DNA of 64,000 nt from Lumbricus rubellus (lineage: Eukaryota; Annelida; Clitellata; Crassiclitellata; Lumbricidae): positions 31,458,617 through 31,522,616 of the forward strand of contig OX243820.1 in the NCBI GenBank assembly GCA_945859605.1. The letters run 5' to 3'. The notes under the pieces were generated by a model. That model made no database searches. It worked only from the letters and a program-made list of their open reading frames with translations, and was not told where the DNA came from. The translations under genes were made by a program, and so were the position numbers. Numbering within the stretch: position 1 is the first letter of the stretch; every line of letters starts with the position of its first letter. Shown in pieces: positions 34,880 to 48,500 of this stretch.

Positions 34880-37800
34880 CTACTGCATGGGCGATGCTGG
34901 CCTTTTGCCACAGCAGCAGCTGACAGCATTGCAGACTTGCAGATCGTAGGCGGTGAAGGGAGAGCAGCATGCAGTCGACGATGGCGAAGGCCTCCTCCTT
35001 GGGCTGAAAGACCCAGCAGATGGGTAGGAACCTGCAGAGGGGACAGGACGGTGAAAATGGGGAAGCAGAAACGGACTTGTTTTATAGACCTGGTATCCAG
35101 GTAAGAAGCTGTTCTACAGACGCATCATTAATTTTATAGAGGGGGGGGGGGGAGATATGTAGAGGTAGGCAAACGGAGGGAGTGATACAGAAGAACATAC
35201 AGATAGTGAAATCGAGGTACAACGAGAGGTATTGCATGGACGATTCATAAGACAAACTTACACAGACGTAGAGACAGTCGAAGAGAGAGATAGAGAGAGA
35301 CAAACAGACAGATAAGCAGACAGAGAGACTGACATACAGAGACAGAGGGAAGGAGAGAGAAAGATACAACTAGAGATAGACACCACACAGACAGACAGAA
35401 GCAGAAAGAGACTTATCCACAACTACAGACACAAGTACAATACTTTCTAACCACACAGAGACAGACAGACGCCTACGCAACGACAGACACACGCACATAT
35501 ACACAGACAGAGGCAGAAAGCTAGCCTATAAGCGAACAACACTCAACGAACAGGACCAAAGAGGTAGACCAGGGCAGCTGAGTGCCTGCCTTCCTGCCTG
35601 CCTGCCTGCCTGCCTACACCTTTTCCCGCCCTTAGTCTGATCGCCAGCGGAGGAGAGAATGTCACCCACCTCCTCCTTCCTCTACCATCTTCCGAACGTG
35701 GGAGGACTCAGTCAGTATCAGGACCAGAAGAGGTAACAACAACAGCAGCAGCAGCAGCAGAAGCATCTATACTTTGGGCGGCCTGCGCCTTAGGCCTTTC
35801 ATCGTCCAAGGGGGAGAGAGAGAGAGAGCGTGCGAGCGACACAAAGCCCCCAATTTTCTGGGCCGTGGCCGCGGGCGCAGGCCGCACGGTCACCCCCTCG
35901 ATCGTCGCCCTGGTCGTCTTAACGGTATACTCGATCGTTTTGCCCGGCAGACTGATTTCGCCTGTTCGGGATATAACCCTCGGGAAAGGGTCTGCGGTGT
36001 GGCTGAGGACGGATCCTTTTGTGTACATTCTTACCTGTAGATGACAAGTAGAGACAATTAGCGACTACTACATGTACTACTACTACAACTACTACTACTA
36101 CAACTACTAATACGATTTCCGGTGTTTTAATGCGTAGATAAATATTCCCTTCCCAGTGTTACTGGTGTTCTTGTGTACTGACTCGACGACCTATGGCAAG
36201 TAAGAGCAATGCATATTTCTTCTGTTCATTCATTCATTCATTCGTTCATTCATTCATTCATTCATTCATTCATTCATTCGCTCATTTATTCATTCATTCA
36301 TTCGTTCATTCATTCGTTAATTAATTAATTAATTCATTCATTCGTTCGTTCATTAATTAATTCGTTCATTCATTCATTCGTTCATTCATTCGTTCGTTCG
36401 TTCGTTCATTCATCGGCTGAATATAATTGGAGAACTTGTTAAAAATTCTGGATCTACTCAGACTACTCAGATAACATCCATCGCGTGAAACTACAAACTC
36501 AGAAGTTGGAATTTGTATTAATTTTCGTCGTGTCTTATAAAATAATTGCTTTGTATTTTATTTGACCATTTATAAAGCGCTTCTCGCAGCAACAGCCTTG
36601 CAGTAGCGCTCCCAGTGCGTACGACTGAGAGAGTAAAAATGCAGGATTTCAGATGAGAGAAAGACGAGGAAAGAATACCAGAGTGGATGACAGAGCGAAC
36701 TGATGAGGGTGTTGGGGGAAGAGTCCATTCCACAAGGAGGGATCTCTATGCAGGCAAAATTAATGGTGTGTCTTGAGCCATTGGGGTCTTGACGCGGGCA
36801 ACAAAGAGGCCAAGCTGTTTAGAGGCCCCAGGAGGACGCATCGAAGTGGCAGAGAGGAAGTTATAAGGCTATAAGATGGCACATATTAGGCCTACTTTGG
36901 AGCAAGACCCAATTGAGACATGATGTACTCTGATAAGGCATGGTAAGACTCGACACAATATTGATGTTAGGCCTGTTCATGGCATGCGAGGCCTGGTAAC
37001 AAAAGAGGCTGAGATAATGAGCAGGGGCGCCGTTAGGCGTACGCACGTACGCAAGTGCGTACAGCGCGGAAAGGCAAAAATTTTTTTTTTACAAATTGTA
37101 AATTAAAGATTTAAAGCGTGAAATACTATATTTGTAGTCCAATAAATGCGATGATTGATGCAAATTAGTTTGCAGGGGGGGTAGTGTTTAGGAGGGGGGT
37201 TATAATTTGAAGCCTTTAGAGTTTAGACCTATACACCGGTTAGGCTCTATACTTTATAAATAGGTCAAATGTAACTGGTTTGCGGATGAATTTTGAAACG
37301 CTTTGTTGGTAGTTAGGCCTGTTTAAACTGTGAAAAATTACCTGTATGCGTACAGTGGCGGCGCCAGGGGGCTAAGGGGGCTAAACCCCCCCCTAAACGT
37401 GGCTCAGCCCCCTCAAAGAAAAAGGCTGAAAATGTCTAAAACAGCTTACTTCGTAATAAGGAAACTAGACAATGACCAACGGCAACGAAATCAACTATAT
37501 TATCATAGCGTAAATGCTTATGCCATTGGCGGCACCAGATGAGGGGTTAGGGGCTAAGCCCCTAAATGTGACTCAGCCTCATCCCAAAGCAAAAGGCAAT
37601 GAATCTCCATGTATCGGCTTAAAAGTTATTATTATTATCTTGTTTTCGGACCTCAACTGCGGCGGACGGTCATACATCGACTCACATGGGAGACATCAAT
37701 TGCGACTGGGCTCGACTCCCGAAAATTGATTCTCTCTGCGACTCAATATTAGCAATTTAGCATGCACACAGTCCTCTTATTTATATCCTAATGGAACTGC

Positions 37801-39098
37801 AGGGGACAGAGGGCTGAGGTCCGGGCCGGTCTGAGAACCGGTCTGGCGGGGGGAAAGAAGCAGAGATCCGCGATGGCGGACCAGGGGGTTGAGGTACCGA
37901 CCGGTCTGAGGTCCGGACGGGTCTGGAAGAGGGAAGAGGACTGGAGGGTTTGAACTGGCGGGGAAAGGGGCTGAGATCCGGACCAGTCTGAACCCGGGCT
38001 AGCGGGGAGAAGGGGGCTGGAGGTCCGAGGCGGCGGGGGGCTGAGGTCTGCGCGGGGCAAGGGGACTGAAATCCGGACCGGCGTGAGTCCTGGCTGGCGG
38101 AGGAAGGGGCTGAGGTTCGGGCGGTGTGAGTCCTGGCTGGCGGAGGAAGGGGGCTGAGGTTTGGCCCGGTGTGAGTCCTGGCTGGCGGAGGAAGGGGACT
38201 AAGGTTTGGCCCGGTGTGAGTCCGGGCTGGCGGGAGAAGGGTGTTGAGTCCGGGTTCGCGGAGGAAGGGGCTGAGATTCACAAGGACAGCAATTTTGAAT
38301 TTCGCTACAATAGCGCGTCGATGCTTATGCTAATAGAATGCGCCGCAGACCGTGATGATGTTATGTGCACCATGTCCGGCCGGCCTTCTGAGGGGCTACG
38401 CCGGTATTCCTACACAACTATTCATTGGGAAATTGGTGTTAATTTAGCACCAGCAGTCATGGGCGGAGACTTGGGAGCCAGGGGACGGTCCACGAGACCC
38501 CGAAGTTTTGGGGTCTGGGGCTCCTAGTCGGTATGACCTTCGTGCATTCGGCACTTGCAGCTTCGCGTCTCCAGCGCATGCAAAATTACCGCCCTTAAGA
38601 AAAATATTCTACTTGCGTTCCTGGGAGGAGGGGCTTGGGATTTCAGCCCCCAAACCTGAAATCCGGGCGCCGCCACTGATTGTACCCGTAAAACCCCCTA
38701 CAAACGACATCTTATTTAAGTTTTCATGATTTTATCGTTCATAAATAGCTGGCAAAAAAGAGCCTAAAAAGGGCTCAAGTTGAGGTCAGCAGAGCTAAAA
38801 ATGCTTTGGCGGCTGGGGCTCCGCCCCAGACCCCGCTGGGGGAGCTTACGACGCTCACCCAGACCCCCTAGTCGGTATGGGTTTCGTGCCTTCGGCACTC
38901 GCAGCTTCGCGCCTTCGGCACTCGCAGCTTCGCGCCTTCGGCGCGACATTAAAATGTTCCAGTTGGGCTTGGGGCTTCAGTCCCCCCAAACCTGAAATCC
39001 TGGCGCCGCCACTGTATGCTTATACCCAAAAGGGAACAAAAAAGCTTATGTTGGTGATACCTCATAATCGCCAGTAGGCATATACGGTATATACATAC

Positions 39099-39173
<75 letters not shown>

Positions 39174-41133
39174 ATATATAAGCTTGGATCGTTCGCTGTT
39201 CGCTTCATTTTATTTTGTGCAAGTTGTGCGTACAGGAAAAAAATCCTGGCGGCGCCGCTGATAATGAGGCAAGGTAAGATGCTGTTTAGAGACACAAAAT
39301 TTAATGGTTAAATTCAGTCGTATCTCGGATAAAATAATATGACTCTTGTTTTAGACATTTTTGTTTTCGTTGAGTGGCGCTGATTTTATACATGCAATAG
39401 GCCTAATGCAACAGTTTGGATATCCGCCACCTATGGGTGAGCAATTAAACCTATGGGTCAGGTAAGGTTAATTAAGGCAAAGCGAGTTGTCTGGCGTGTC
39501 GCCAAGTAAAAATGCCACCGAGATACACAATGTTCACACGGCGTCCGTCTATGTAAATTGGCTAACATTATGATATTGCGTGGGGCGCGGTGGTGTAGGG
39601 GTATGTTCGGTGCCTTGGAGCCGGAGGGTTCCAGGTTCGAATTCACCTCAAGTCGCTGCGTAGGGACCCTGACAAGTCCCTCACTCGCAATTGCTCGTGC
39701 GAAATGAAATAATGCAAAGTGAAATAATGCATTTACTAACACATGATGTAAGAACTACAGTTTGTAATGTATTGGCCGCCAAGGACCCGCTATAATAGCT
39801 CTTGACACGCCTCCAAACCCCTTAGTCAGTTGAATCGGTTGCTTGTCGCCTTGCTCAAGGTCGAGTAAACACACCCCACTCCCCAAAGGAATCCTGGCTA
39901 CGGCCTTGTGTGCTTTGATAACGTTCTTAATATGATAGGCTAAAGTTTATCAAGTCTTTAGCGGGGAGTGTGAAATGTGAACCTTTTGCCAAGCAACTGC
40001 GGAGGAATCCCAAAAACATGACCTAGTCGAACCTAAGCTCAAAACTTCTGCAGCACCCAAAAGCAGTCGAGCAAAGACGTCAATTGGGAAATTTGGGATC
40101 GCTTCAGAGCAGAACCGTATTCAGGAAGTAGCCTATTACAATCCATTCTACTGCACGTAGGTAAGATGAACCAAAGACATGTTCAACTCACGGCGTTCTG
40201 GTATTTGCGTCCACAATGAGTCAAGTTGTGCATGCTTTGAGGATGGTCAGGATGCCAGAGATGGGAATGGCAAGGATCACTGGTAGCCTGAGTAGGCTCT
40301 GAACGTTGAGGATGCGCCCATGTGGGGCCTTCCTCACACTCAGAAAATAAACAGAAAGACCTAATGCTAAGAAATGGCATCAGTAGCAGTCATTATTTAA
40401 CTTAGGCTACAATAATAATTTTTTCGCTGCTGAAATCTTGTGGATTACTGCCCAATTGTGCCCATGGACGTTTCAGAATTTAATCAATGTCTGGGCGATT
40501 GTTTTGTGCGCGAATTAAAAAACACTGTATATTAGTAGGCTAGTGTATAATATTCAGCGCGGTCCATTGCGCAATTCGCATGTTGATGCATTTTATTTTT
40601 ATAGCCCAGCTTGCTGATTATAAGCCGGTGTATTACCGTGTATAGTTGAATAAATAGCTTTATAATTATTATTATTTATATAACTTGCCATTATGCTGTC
40701 GAATGCATTATGCGTAGCCTATATCACGGTTCAGGTAGGCCTAAGCTTAGACCTATTTACCGATTCAGGTAGGTACATGTAGGTAGGTATACACAGTAGG
40801 CATGTCGGTGTGTACAGATGCATACTGGTAGGATGGTATGTAGGTTGGTCGGCAGATAGGTAGATAAGTAGCTAGGTAGATAAGTATATAGGTAGCCTAG
40901 GTATGAAGAGAAATAGAAAGGTAGGTTGGTAGGTAAGTAGGTAGACAGGTAGGTGAGTATGCATGTATGTAGGTAAGTAGGTAGACAGGTAGGTGAGTAT
41001 GCATGTATGTAGGTATGTATGTAGGTAGGTAGAGAGATCGTGTGACCGTAGTCTGCAACCTTACATCAGCAGCTGACGCCATGGTGTCTCTCCACCCCCC
41101 GCCGGCAGTTGAAGCCGCCGCCGCTGACTGCAT
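34880..41133 (-). CDS. Hypothetical minus-strand gene, four possible exons (unit 1)
   Basis: A chain of exon-like segments reads on the minus strand. E1 41133-41065 starts ATG and ends GAT|GTAAGG (MQSAAAASTAGGGWRDT, 23 codons). E2 40338-40192 has a pyrimidine-rich acceptor and the strong donor GCC|GTGAGT, in phase 0. E3 36034-35773 starts after CATCTACAG and includes ISRTGEISLPGKTIEYTVKT. E4 35031-34880 follows TCCCCTCTGCAG. With donor GTATAG for E3 the phases join to 209 residues ending PASPMQ. E3 and E4 are GC-rich compared with their surroundings. No known family is recognised, and E4 is open in all three frames, so the end is uncertain. A 2.2-kb transposon lies in the intron between E2 and E3. 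It is divergent to the giant gene, with 1.47 kb between starts. Confidence 0.3.
35270..35520. repeat. ACAG/GAGA microsatellite region (unit 1)
   Basis: Mixed AGACAGAC and GAGAGA repeats, within the intron or downstream part of the hypothetical minus gene. Its unit 2 copy is near 59900-60150. Confidence 0.8.
36226..36412. repeat. (ATTC)n microsatellite (unit 1)
   Basis: ATTC repeats with ATTCGTTC and TTAATTAA variants. The unit 2 copy is 60859-61045, with the same variant order. Confidence 0.95.
37022..39260. mobile_element. hAT-type transposon, 2239 bp, present only in unit 1
   Basis: The ends CAGGGGCGCCGTTAGG and CCTGGCGGCGCCGCTG are imperfect inverted repeats. Perfect 8-bp duplications ATAATGAG flank it (37014-37021 and 39261-39268). 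Unit 2 lacks the element and shows an excision scar at 61647-61664. No transposase is recognisable. It contains a second element (37353-39014), minisatellites (about 38070-38280 and a 24-bp repeat at 38885-38945) and an AT tract (39098-39180). Frames inside come from these repeats. Confidence 0.92.
37353..39014. mobile_element. Nested hAT-like element inside 37022-39260
   Basis: The left end is CAGTGGCGGCGCCAGGGGG and the right end is CCTGGCGCCGCCACTG at 38999-39014. Flanks TATGCGTA and TATGCTTA match at 7 of 8 positions, as expected for an aged 8-bp duplication. Another right end (GGGCGCCGCCACTG, to 38678) suggests a further nested or shortened copy. The interior has G-rich repeats of GGCTGGCGGAGGAAGGGG. 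Confidence 0.75.
39581..39740 (+). repeat. tRNA-derived SINE, family 1 (unit 1)
   Basis: TGGGGCGCGGTGGTGTAGGGGTATG with the B box CCAGGTTCGAATTC at 39631-39644, then GGGACCCTGACAAGTCC. It belongs to the same family as 2396 and 22781. The duplicate is at 61976. Confidence 0.65.
40775..41037. repeat. (TAGG)n-type microsatellite (unit 1)
   Basis: Degenerate TAGGTAGG/TAAGTAGG/TATGTAGG repeats, with a 46-bp segment duplicated in tandem near 40930-41010. The unit 2 copy is at 63171-63429. Confidence 0.9.
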
Positions 41134-41399
41134 GCAAGTGGAGCCCCTCCCTGTCTCCGCCCTTGTTGTTTACGACATTCGCAACAACGTTGCATGAGTT
41201 CACCACACGAGTCCAATCATTGTCATAGATCAGCGAAATGCTGTTTCAATTGAACGCCCTTTCGTCCTCTGCTGCAGCAGCATGGCATCTCCTCCTTCTC
41301 ATCTCTCTCCGACAACTCATGCAGTGATCAACCGATCATCAATGTCGACGGCTAATATTTCACCAGACACGAGCCGACCCCGATTGAAGTCGGCCGGAA

Positions 41400-42598
41400 T
41401 CTTTTTTAAAATAGGCCAACACAAATAGACACACACTCACGCACGCACCCACACCCTCCCATCCTCACTCACACCCACGCGCGCGCACGTAGGCACACAC
41501 GTACACCCACACCAGCACCCACATATTTTATTTGAGTTATGGACTTTGTGTCCATCTTTCTTTGATTATAAATGATTTTAGACGTTTAACATACAACAGC
41601 ATTGTCATTTCTTTCTTTCACAATATATAATTAGACTCATAATAGTGCATGCAATATATTTATTTTTAGACCAATTATTATAATTTTGAAACAAATAATG
41701 TATGAATGATTGAGATAACCAAAGCCAGAAATTCTCAGCCTATAATTAGCCTTATAGGATAAAGCTCAAATGTGGAGAGCTGAATTGGCCAAAGGATTTA
41801 TTTCTGGTTGAGCTTCAAAATTGTGATTCCTCTCGGCACGTCATATCTGTGTTTTAAACAATTCTGGCTATCAAAAACAAATACCGGTAGGCTATGGCCT
41901 AAATTTGCGTTTGAAATTGACAAATATCTAACCAGATATTTTAAATATGTGCTAGTCTAAAAAAACACAAATAATATATGTTAGCCCTCTCTTACAGGGG
42001 TTAGGCATGGACTAATTTTTCTTTTTTGCTGATAAAATTACCTGATTAAAACTAGCACATACATACATACATGTAGGCATATATTTTAAATATTGCTACC
42101 TATAGACCTATTATAAGACTCTAATACACGATGTCACCAATAATTTTAGTTGTCACTGCGAATGGACTTCATAATGGCATTTTGTTTCTGATCTGACTTT
42201 GCTGGGGTACGCCATCATTCGATTTTTTACTTGGGGTACAATAAAAATAAAGTTTGAGAACCCCTGTTCTAAATGACGACAAAAGTTACATTATTATTAC
42301 AATATTATTACATTTACATTATTATTATTTTTAATATTATTAATTATTTTTGCCCATGATAATTATTATTGCTGTTGGTGTCGTTATTGCTGGTATTACT
42401 ACTATCTCAGGGAATGCACCAGCCTAACCACTCGGTGTCACGAGGCTCTAAACAGTGACCAACCATGACATTCAGTTCAATTTTTCCTGTGGGAACAGAT
42501 CTAATAATTATGTTCATGCAATATTGCATCGAATTGGGTCGTTGTTGTAGGCATAGGTCGACACCACAAAACTTACAGGACTAGAAGACTCAACCAAG
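41400..42598. other. Upstream region of the giant gene
   Basis: It holds a (CA)-rich tract (41420-41525), AT-rich sequence, and a lone right end of a hAT element (AAAGTTTGAGAACCCCTG, ending at 42269) whose left partner was not found. A possible acceptor ACTTACAG lies at 42571-42578, 20 bp before the start codon, so a 5' non-coding exon farther upstream is possible. An in-frame TAG at 42554 bounds the reading frame. Confidence 0.5.
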
Positions 42599-45500
42599 AT
42601 GCAGCAGACTGACGAGGACCCCGAACTGAGAGTGGAGGTGGACGCCGATGGGTACCGCGTCGATCATCGCTCGGAGACGGAGCAGAGTTCACAGGCGAAG
42701 GAGGTCCACGAATACCCGGACCGGACCGAGATCCGTCTTCGAGACGAGAAGGAGGTGAGGCTGGAGGAGGTGAAGACCCGCGAGACGACGCGACGGGCAA
42801 CCTACGACGACATGATCGCACTCCTGGACGCGCAGCTCGAGGGACTGGATGAGATCCAGACTAGTCGAGAGGTCACGATCCAGGAGTTCAACCGCGTCGA
42901 GACGACCAGGGAGACGGTGACGGACGGGGAGCTGAAGAGGGAGATCAGGACGACGGACACTAAACGCAAGGAGGAGATACTCGAGGGCCCAAAGGACTCT
43001 AAGCGGGTGGTTACTACGGAGACGGAGACCCTCGTGATGCAGCCGAGTCCCGGCGGGCTCTCCCTTGAGGAGTCGGAATCGCCGAGGAGCCAGGCCTCTG
43101 ATGAATACAGAACGGCATCGTCAACGGAGCGGCCGAGTAGTCTTGTCGTTAACCCTGGTCATGGCATCGAACCAGAGCGAGGGGGCTTTAATGTGGGTGT
43201 TACTCCAGGCGAGGCGGAATTCCGGGTAAGGTCGGAAGGGTTCGGTGGAAAAACACCGGAAAAGACCGAGAGAGAGGTCATCTGGATTCCGAAGCAAGGG
43301 GGAAATCTGGGAGTTAAGGGCGATTTGAATTTCGCGGAAAATACCGGTTCCCTGCATCGGATCCAGCATCGGGCTCACAGGATAGAAGAACTGATTGTGG
43401 AGGACGTCGATACGTTCTACGAAGACCAGACGAAGTCGCCCAAGAGACACTCCGGATTGTTGGGCGTCAAGAAGGACAAGCGTGGCAAGTCACAGTCTCC
43501 GCCTTCGACGCTAGAGAAGCGTCCGAAGAGGGAAGATAACAAGGATCAGCGTTTGACGATAGACGTGGAAAATGTCACTCCAAGACCTTCACCGGAAAGA
43601 CCAGCACAGCCAGCAGGCGTCAGTATCACTCCCATACCAAGAGCCGATATTGTCGTACAACCAGACATTCAGGTCGATACGGGCCTCGAAGTTAAACCGA
43701 GGGATGTAATCGTTGGTCCGCAGGATGGCAGCAGCTCGAACAGTATGACGTTTGTGGTGACGTACGATGCTCCGGGCGGCGTTAAAATCCGCGATTCGGG
43801 AAAGAGAAAGAAGGACGTACATCCGAAGAAGAAGAAAGAAAAGCGGCGCTTTGGTAAACACCAACAGGAAACCGATCACGATATGCCGGCAGAAGCGGAA
43901 TTTGTTACGTACGTCGTGAACTACGACCGTACTGAACCGCTAGATGGCGATAACAAACCGCCGAGGCCCGCCGCAGTCATAGCGAAACCGGAAGCCAGCT
44001 TACCAGAACCCTCCATTTCCAGAGAACCGCGCTCGGCCGGGAGCGCGGCGATTGAAGTGGATATGAACGCCGGAGATGTGAAGGTAATGGAACCAGCTAG
44101 AGTTATTGAAGAGCGTCATGGTGATAGCAAGACGTTCGTGGTCAATTACGAGATACCTGCCGTTGAGAAATCCGCAAAGCCGATTAAGCCTAGAAAGGAG
44201 ATACGGAAAGCAAAAGAGCCTTCTTATTCAGGCAGTCGCCAGCCGCCAGACGAGGAATTCACCTATATTGTCAATTACGACACGCCATCCGTGACCCCGG
44301 TTGTGACTCCAACGTCCATAGAAATGACGGTAGAATCTCCTGACGCTGATTCCGATCTGGAAAAGAAGGCTCCTGTTTATTCCATCACAGTTGTCGAACC
44401 AGGACCGGGAGTCTCTGCGGAAAAGGGCACAAAGAGCCCAGAGAAACCGGAAAAGAAGAAGGACAAAGGCAGCAAAGATACCGTTGAGTTGACATACATT
44501 GTGAATCACGGCGACCCACAACAGGGTTCACTCGACGATACGGAGAACATGCCGGGGAAAGTTGGTGGCGGCGGAGACGTTTGGATTCGGTCGCCGAAGC
44601 CTGCCTTTGAAGCAGAGGTAAGAGGTAAGGAAGATATAAAAGCAGAACCAGCAAAGCTGAAGGTTGCTCCTGGAAACACCGAGCCTCTTACGGTCGTGGT
44701 TGAATACGAAAGAGCAGCAGAAGAAAAGGCGAAGGGTGGAGTTCCTGCTCCGAAATTGAAGAAAGGAAAGTCACCAGACGACGTTGTCGAAAAAATGTAT
44801 ACATATATTGTTAATTATGATCAGCCTTCAAGTCGACCGTTGAAGAAAGACAAAAAGGAGAAGAAAGAGAAGAAGGGCAAAGATGTAAAGGCAGCTGTAA
44901 AGGTAGAGAAGCCTCGTATACAGAAGCCCCACGATATAGAACTACCATCTAAGGAATTGTCCTTTACCGTGCAGCATCCTTTCCCCGAACCTGCCGCAAA
45001 ACCGGAAAAACCAACTTCAGAACTTTCCATAGCTGTACAGCAACCAATTCCCGCTCCTTCGTTTGAAGTTCGGGAACAGATTCAGGAATATTCGATCACT
45101 GTCGATCGCCCGTTCCCTGAACCTATCACAAAACCAGAGGAACAATTTGAGGAATTTTCTATCGCCATTGAGCATCCATTCCCTGAACCTGTCACGAAGC
45201 CAGAAGAACGGTTTGAAGAATTTTCTATAGCAGTTGATCACCCGTTCCCTGAACCTGCTAAAGAACCAGAAGAACAATTTGAAGAATTTTCTATCGCCAT
45301 TGAGCATCCCTTTCCTGAACCTCCCAAAGAACCAGAAGAACGGTTTGAAGAATTTTCTATCGAAGTCGATCACCCGTTTCCTGAACCTGCTAAAGAACCA
45401 GAAGAACGGTTTGAAGAATTTTCTATCGCCATTGAGCAACCATTTCCTGAACCTGCTAAAGAACCAGAAGAACAATTTGAAGAATTTTCTATCGCCATTG

Positions 45501-48500
45501 AGCATCCATTCCCCGAACCTGTCAGAGAACCAGAAGACGAATTTGAAGAATTTTCTATCTCAGTTGATCATCCAATTCCAGAAGCCCGTTTTGAAATAAA
45601 AGAGCCTATTTTGCCACAGCCGAAACTACCAGTACCGATTCCATCAAAGGGCGCTGGCGAGAGTTTGACCTACGTTGTCACGTACGACACGCCGACGGTT
45701 TCCGGAGAAGGTAAACCGACCAAGACGAAAAAGAAGCGAAAACCATTGTTTTCTAAAGGCAGCAAACCTTCAGCCAAAGCTGAAGTAGCAACGGAAACCT
45801 CTCCAGACATCGCACAAACCTTCACATACGTAGTAAATTACGACGAGCCATTGGTTAGACCTGAGCGTCCTGTGGTACCGAAACCTTCCAAGACAGAAGT
45901 GTTTGGTAAAGCCGACGTCAAGCTACCGAAGCCAGAGATTAAAACATCCGTCGAAATACCAGGCCCGAAGGTGACAGTTGGCCAAAGTGAAGAGTTATCC
46001 ATCACGGTGGCACAAACGATACCTACGATCAGTGGAGCGACCCCGGCAAGGGTGGACATTGCCCATTCGGAATCAGCTGAAGGTGTTACGTACATAGTAC
46101 ATCACGAGGAGCCGTTTGCCGTCGTTAAAACCACGGAAAAGCCAAAGAAGACACATAAGAAGGAAGCTGAGTTGAAGATAAAGAAACCACAGTTAGAGAC
46201 AAAATATGAGGTTGACGTACTTCCGGAAGAAAGTGCCATGCCATTACCTTCATCCACTTTAACGTATGTCGTCAATTACGACCAACCAGTCGGAAAAGCA
46301 GAGAAAGTAGGAGGGGCAAAGGGTAAGCGAGGGTGGCGATTTGAGGGCAAGAAACCCAAGGCGGCCGTGGAAATTGATGCACCAAAGGTCGTTGTGAAGA
46401 CGCCAGTTGTTACTCCGAAAATCCCAGAGCCACCTGCTGTAAGCGAGTCTATCTCCTACACGATAGTCCACGACCGGCCGGAGCCGCCAGAGGTCGGTGC
46501 CAGCGTCGTAACTGATGGTCGATGGAGACCAGATTCATCCAAAGAAATGAGGTTTACCGTCGATTACGATCTTCCGTTGAAAACGGAGCAGGAGGATGAA
46601 GTACCAGAGATTGAAGTCGAGGCTCCAGCGTCGATCGAATTAATTTCACCTTCAACGGAAGACGTCGGTCTGGAACTGAGGGACATCCGACAACGACGCC
46701 CTCCAACTCCCGAGGTACCTCAAGCGGACATTTCAGTTAGCATTGAAAGACCCGATATTCCAGCACCGGCAATAGCAATACCTGGAACAACAGGCGAATC
46801 GAGGACGTACATCGTTCAGTACGAGGAACCACGAGCAAAAGCGATCGGCAAGGAAAAACCCGAAAAAGTAAAAACCAAAGGAAAGGGTTGGGCTTTCCAG
46901 AAGAAGAAACCCTCAGCAGTGGCCGACATCGAAGCAAAAGGTGCATCGTTATCGACTGAAACGTATGAAGTGCATGTAACAATGGATCAACCTAAAGCTA
47001 GCGTATCAGCAGAGCTGCCCAAGGGAACAGCAAAGGTTTCCGCAGTGAAGCCCACGCCAACTGTGACTAAACCAGGCAAAGACGTTTCAACGGAACAATT
47101 TACTTATATCGTTAATTACGACGGTGGGCGTGAGGTAATTCGCACACCTGAAATTAGAGACACATCGGCGACCATCGAAGTTAAAGCAGAGGACGTGCCT
47201 CAAATAGAACCTTTTGAGATTCGGGAGCCCGAGGTCGACATCGAGGAACCAAGTTCAAGATTAACTATTACGGTAGAAGAACCGTTCACTGAAGCCAGCG
47301 CAGAATTTGAACCACCGGCTCCGGAAATCAGTTTCAAAGTCACAGAACCTGTCGTCCCCGTCATTACAACACCGGATGTAGAACTTCGGAAAGAAGGCGC
47401 AGCTGAAACAATTACATATGTCGTCACTCACGAGGATCCGGCGGCGCTAAAGATCTCCGGAAAGGTAAAACCCGACAAGAAGGACAAGAAACGTGGATTT
47501 GCTTTCCCAGGTAAGAAGAAATATTATAAGGACATAAAGGCAGGCGCTAGCTTCGAAGCTAAAGGACCAGAGGTAACAACTGAAATAGCCGTAGGTGTAC
47601 CGCTGTACGAAGTAACCGTGAAGACAGAACAGCCTGAGCCATCAGTCGACGTCAAGAAGAAGAAACCTGAAGTGTCAGTAACAACCCCAGAGGCAGCCAT
47701 TTTGATTCCGTCTAAAGGTCTTGACGTGCAAGTACCGACCCAGCCGCAAAGTATCACCTACGTTGTTTCGTATGATGACTCAGAGAAGGCTATTCCTAAG
47801 TCCAAACTTAAGGCAACTACAGATAGCAAAAGCAAAGATATCACGGCACCTAAAGTTAAGCCTCCGAAAGCACCAAAGGGCAAAATAATATCCGGGGAAG
47901 GTGAATCAATGACGTATGTTGTTACGTATGATGACGCAGCTAAATTCATTCCTCCACCTCAACTTGAAGGATCTGAGGAACTCAAGATCGAAGTACAGAA
48001 CATACCTGAGATAAAATCTCCCGAAATTCCACAGGCAGAGTTAGACATAGAAGAACCAATCTCGGAGTTAACGATAACAGTTGGGCAGCCAATTCCAGAA
48101 ATCATTGAAGAAGTCAAACCTCCAACGCTAGAAATTAAAGTAAAAGAACCATCTGAAGTTGAACAATTGACAATTACAGTTGAGCAACCTCTTCCAGAAA
48201 TCAGTGCAGAGGTCAAACCACCTACTCCAGAGGTCAAAATCAAGAACACTACAGATAGCAAAAGAAAAGATATCACGGCACCCAAAGTTAAGCCTCCGAA
48301 AGCACCAAAGGGCAAAATAATATCCGGGGAAGGTGAATCAATGACGTATGTTGTTACGTATGATGACGCAGCTAAATTCATTTCTCCACCTCAACTTGAA
48401 GGATCGGAGGAACTCAAGATCGAAGTACAGAACATACCTGAGATAAAATCTCCCGAAATTCCACAAGCAGAGTTAGATATTGAAGAACCAATTTCGGAGT

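Noticed and set aside
37781..38527. Frames of 133-166 codons inside the hAT element
   Set aside because: They follow the G-rich minisatellite on both strands and contain no transposase motifs.
41996..42269. Complete hAT element upstream of the giant gene
   Set aside because: The right end (GAGAACCCCTG) is convincing, but the sequence CAGGGGTTAGGC at 41996 is a poor left end and no 8-bp duplication is found.
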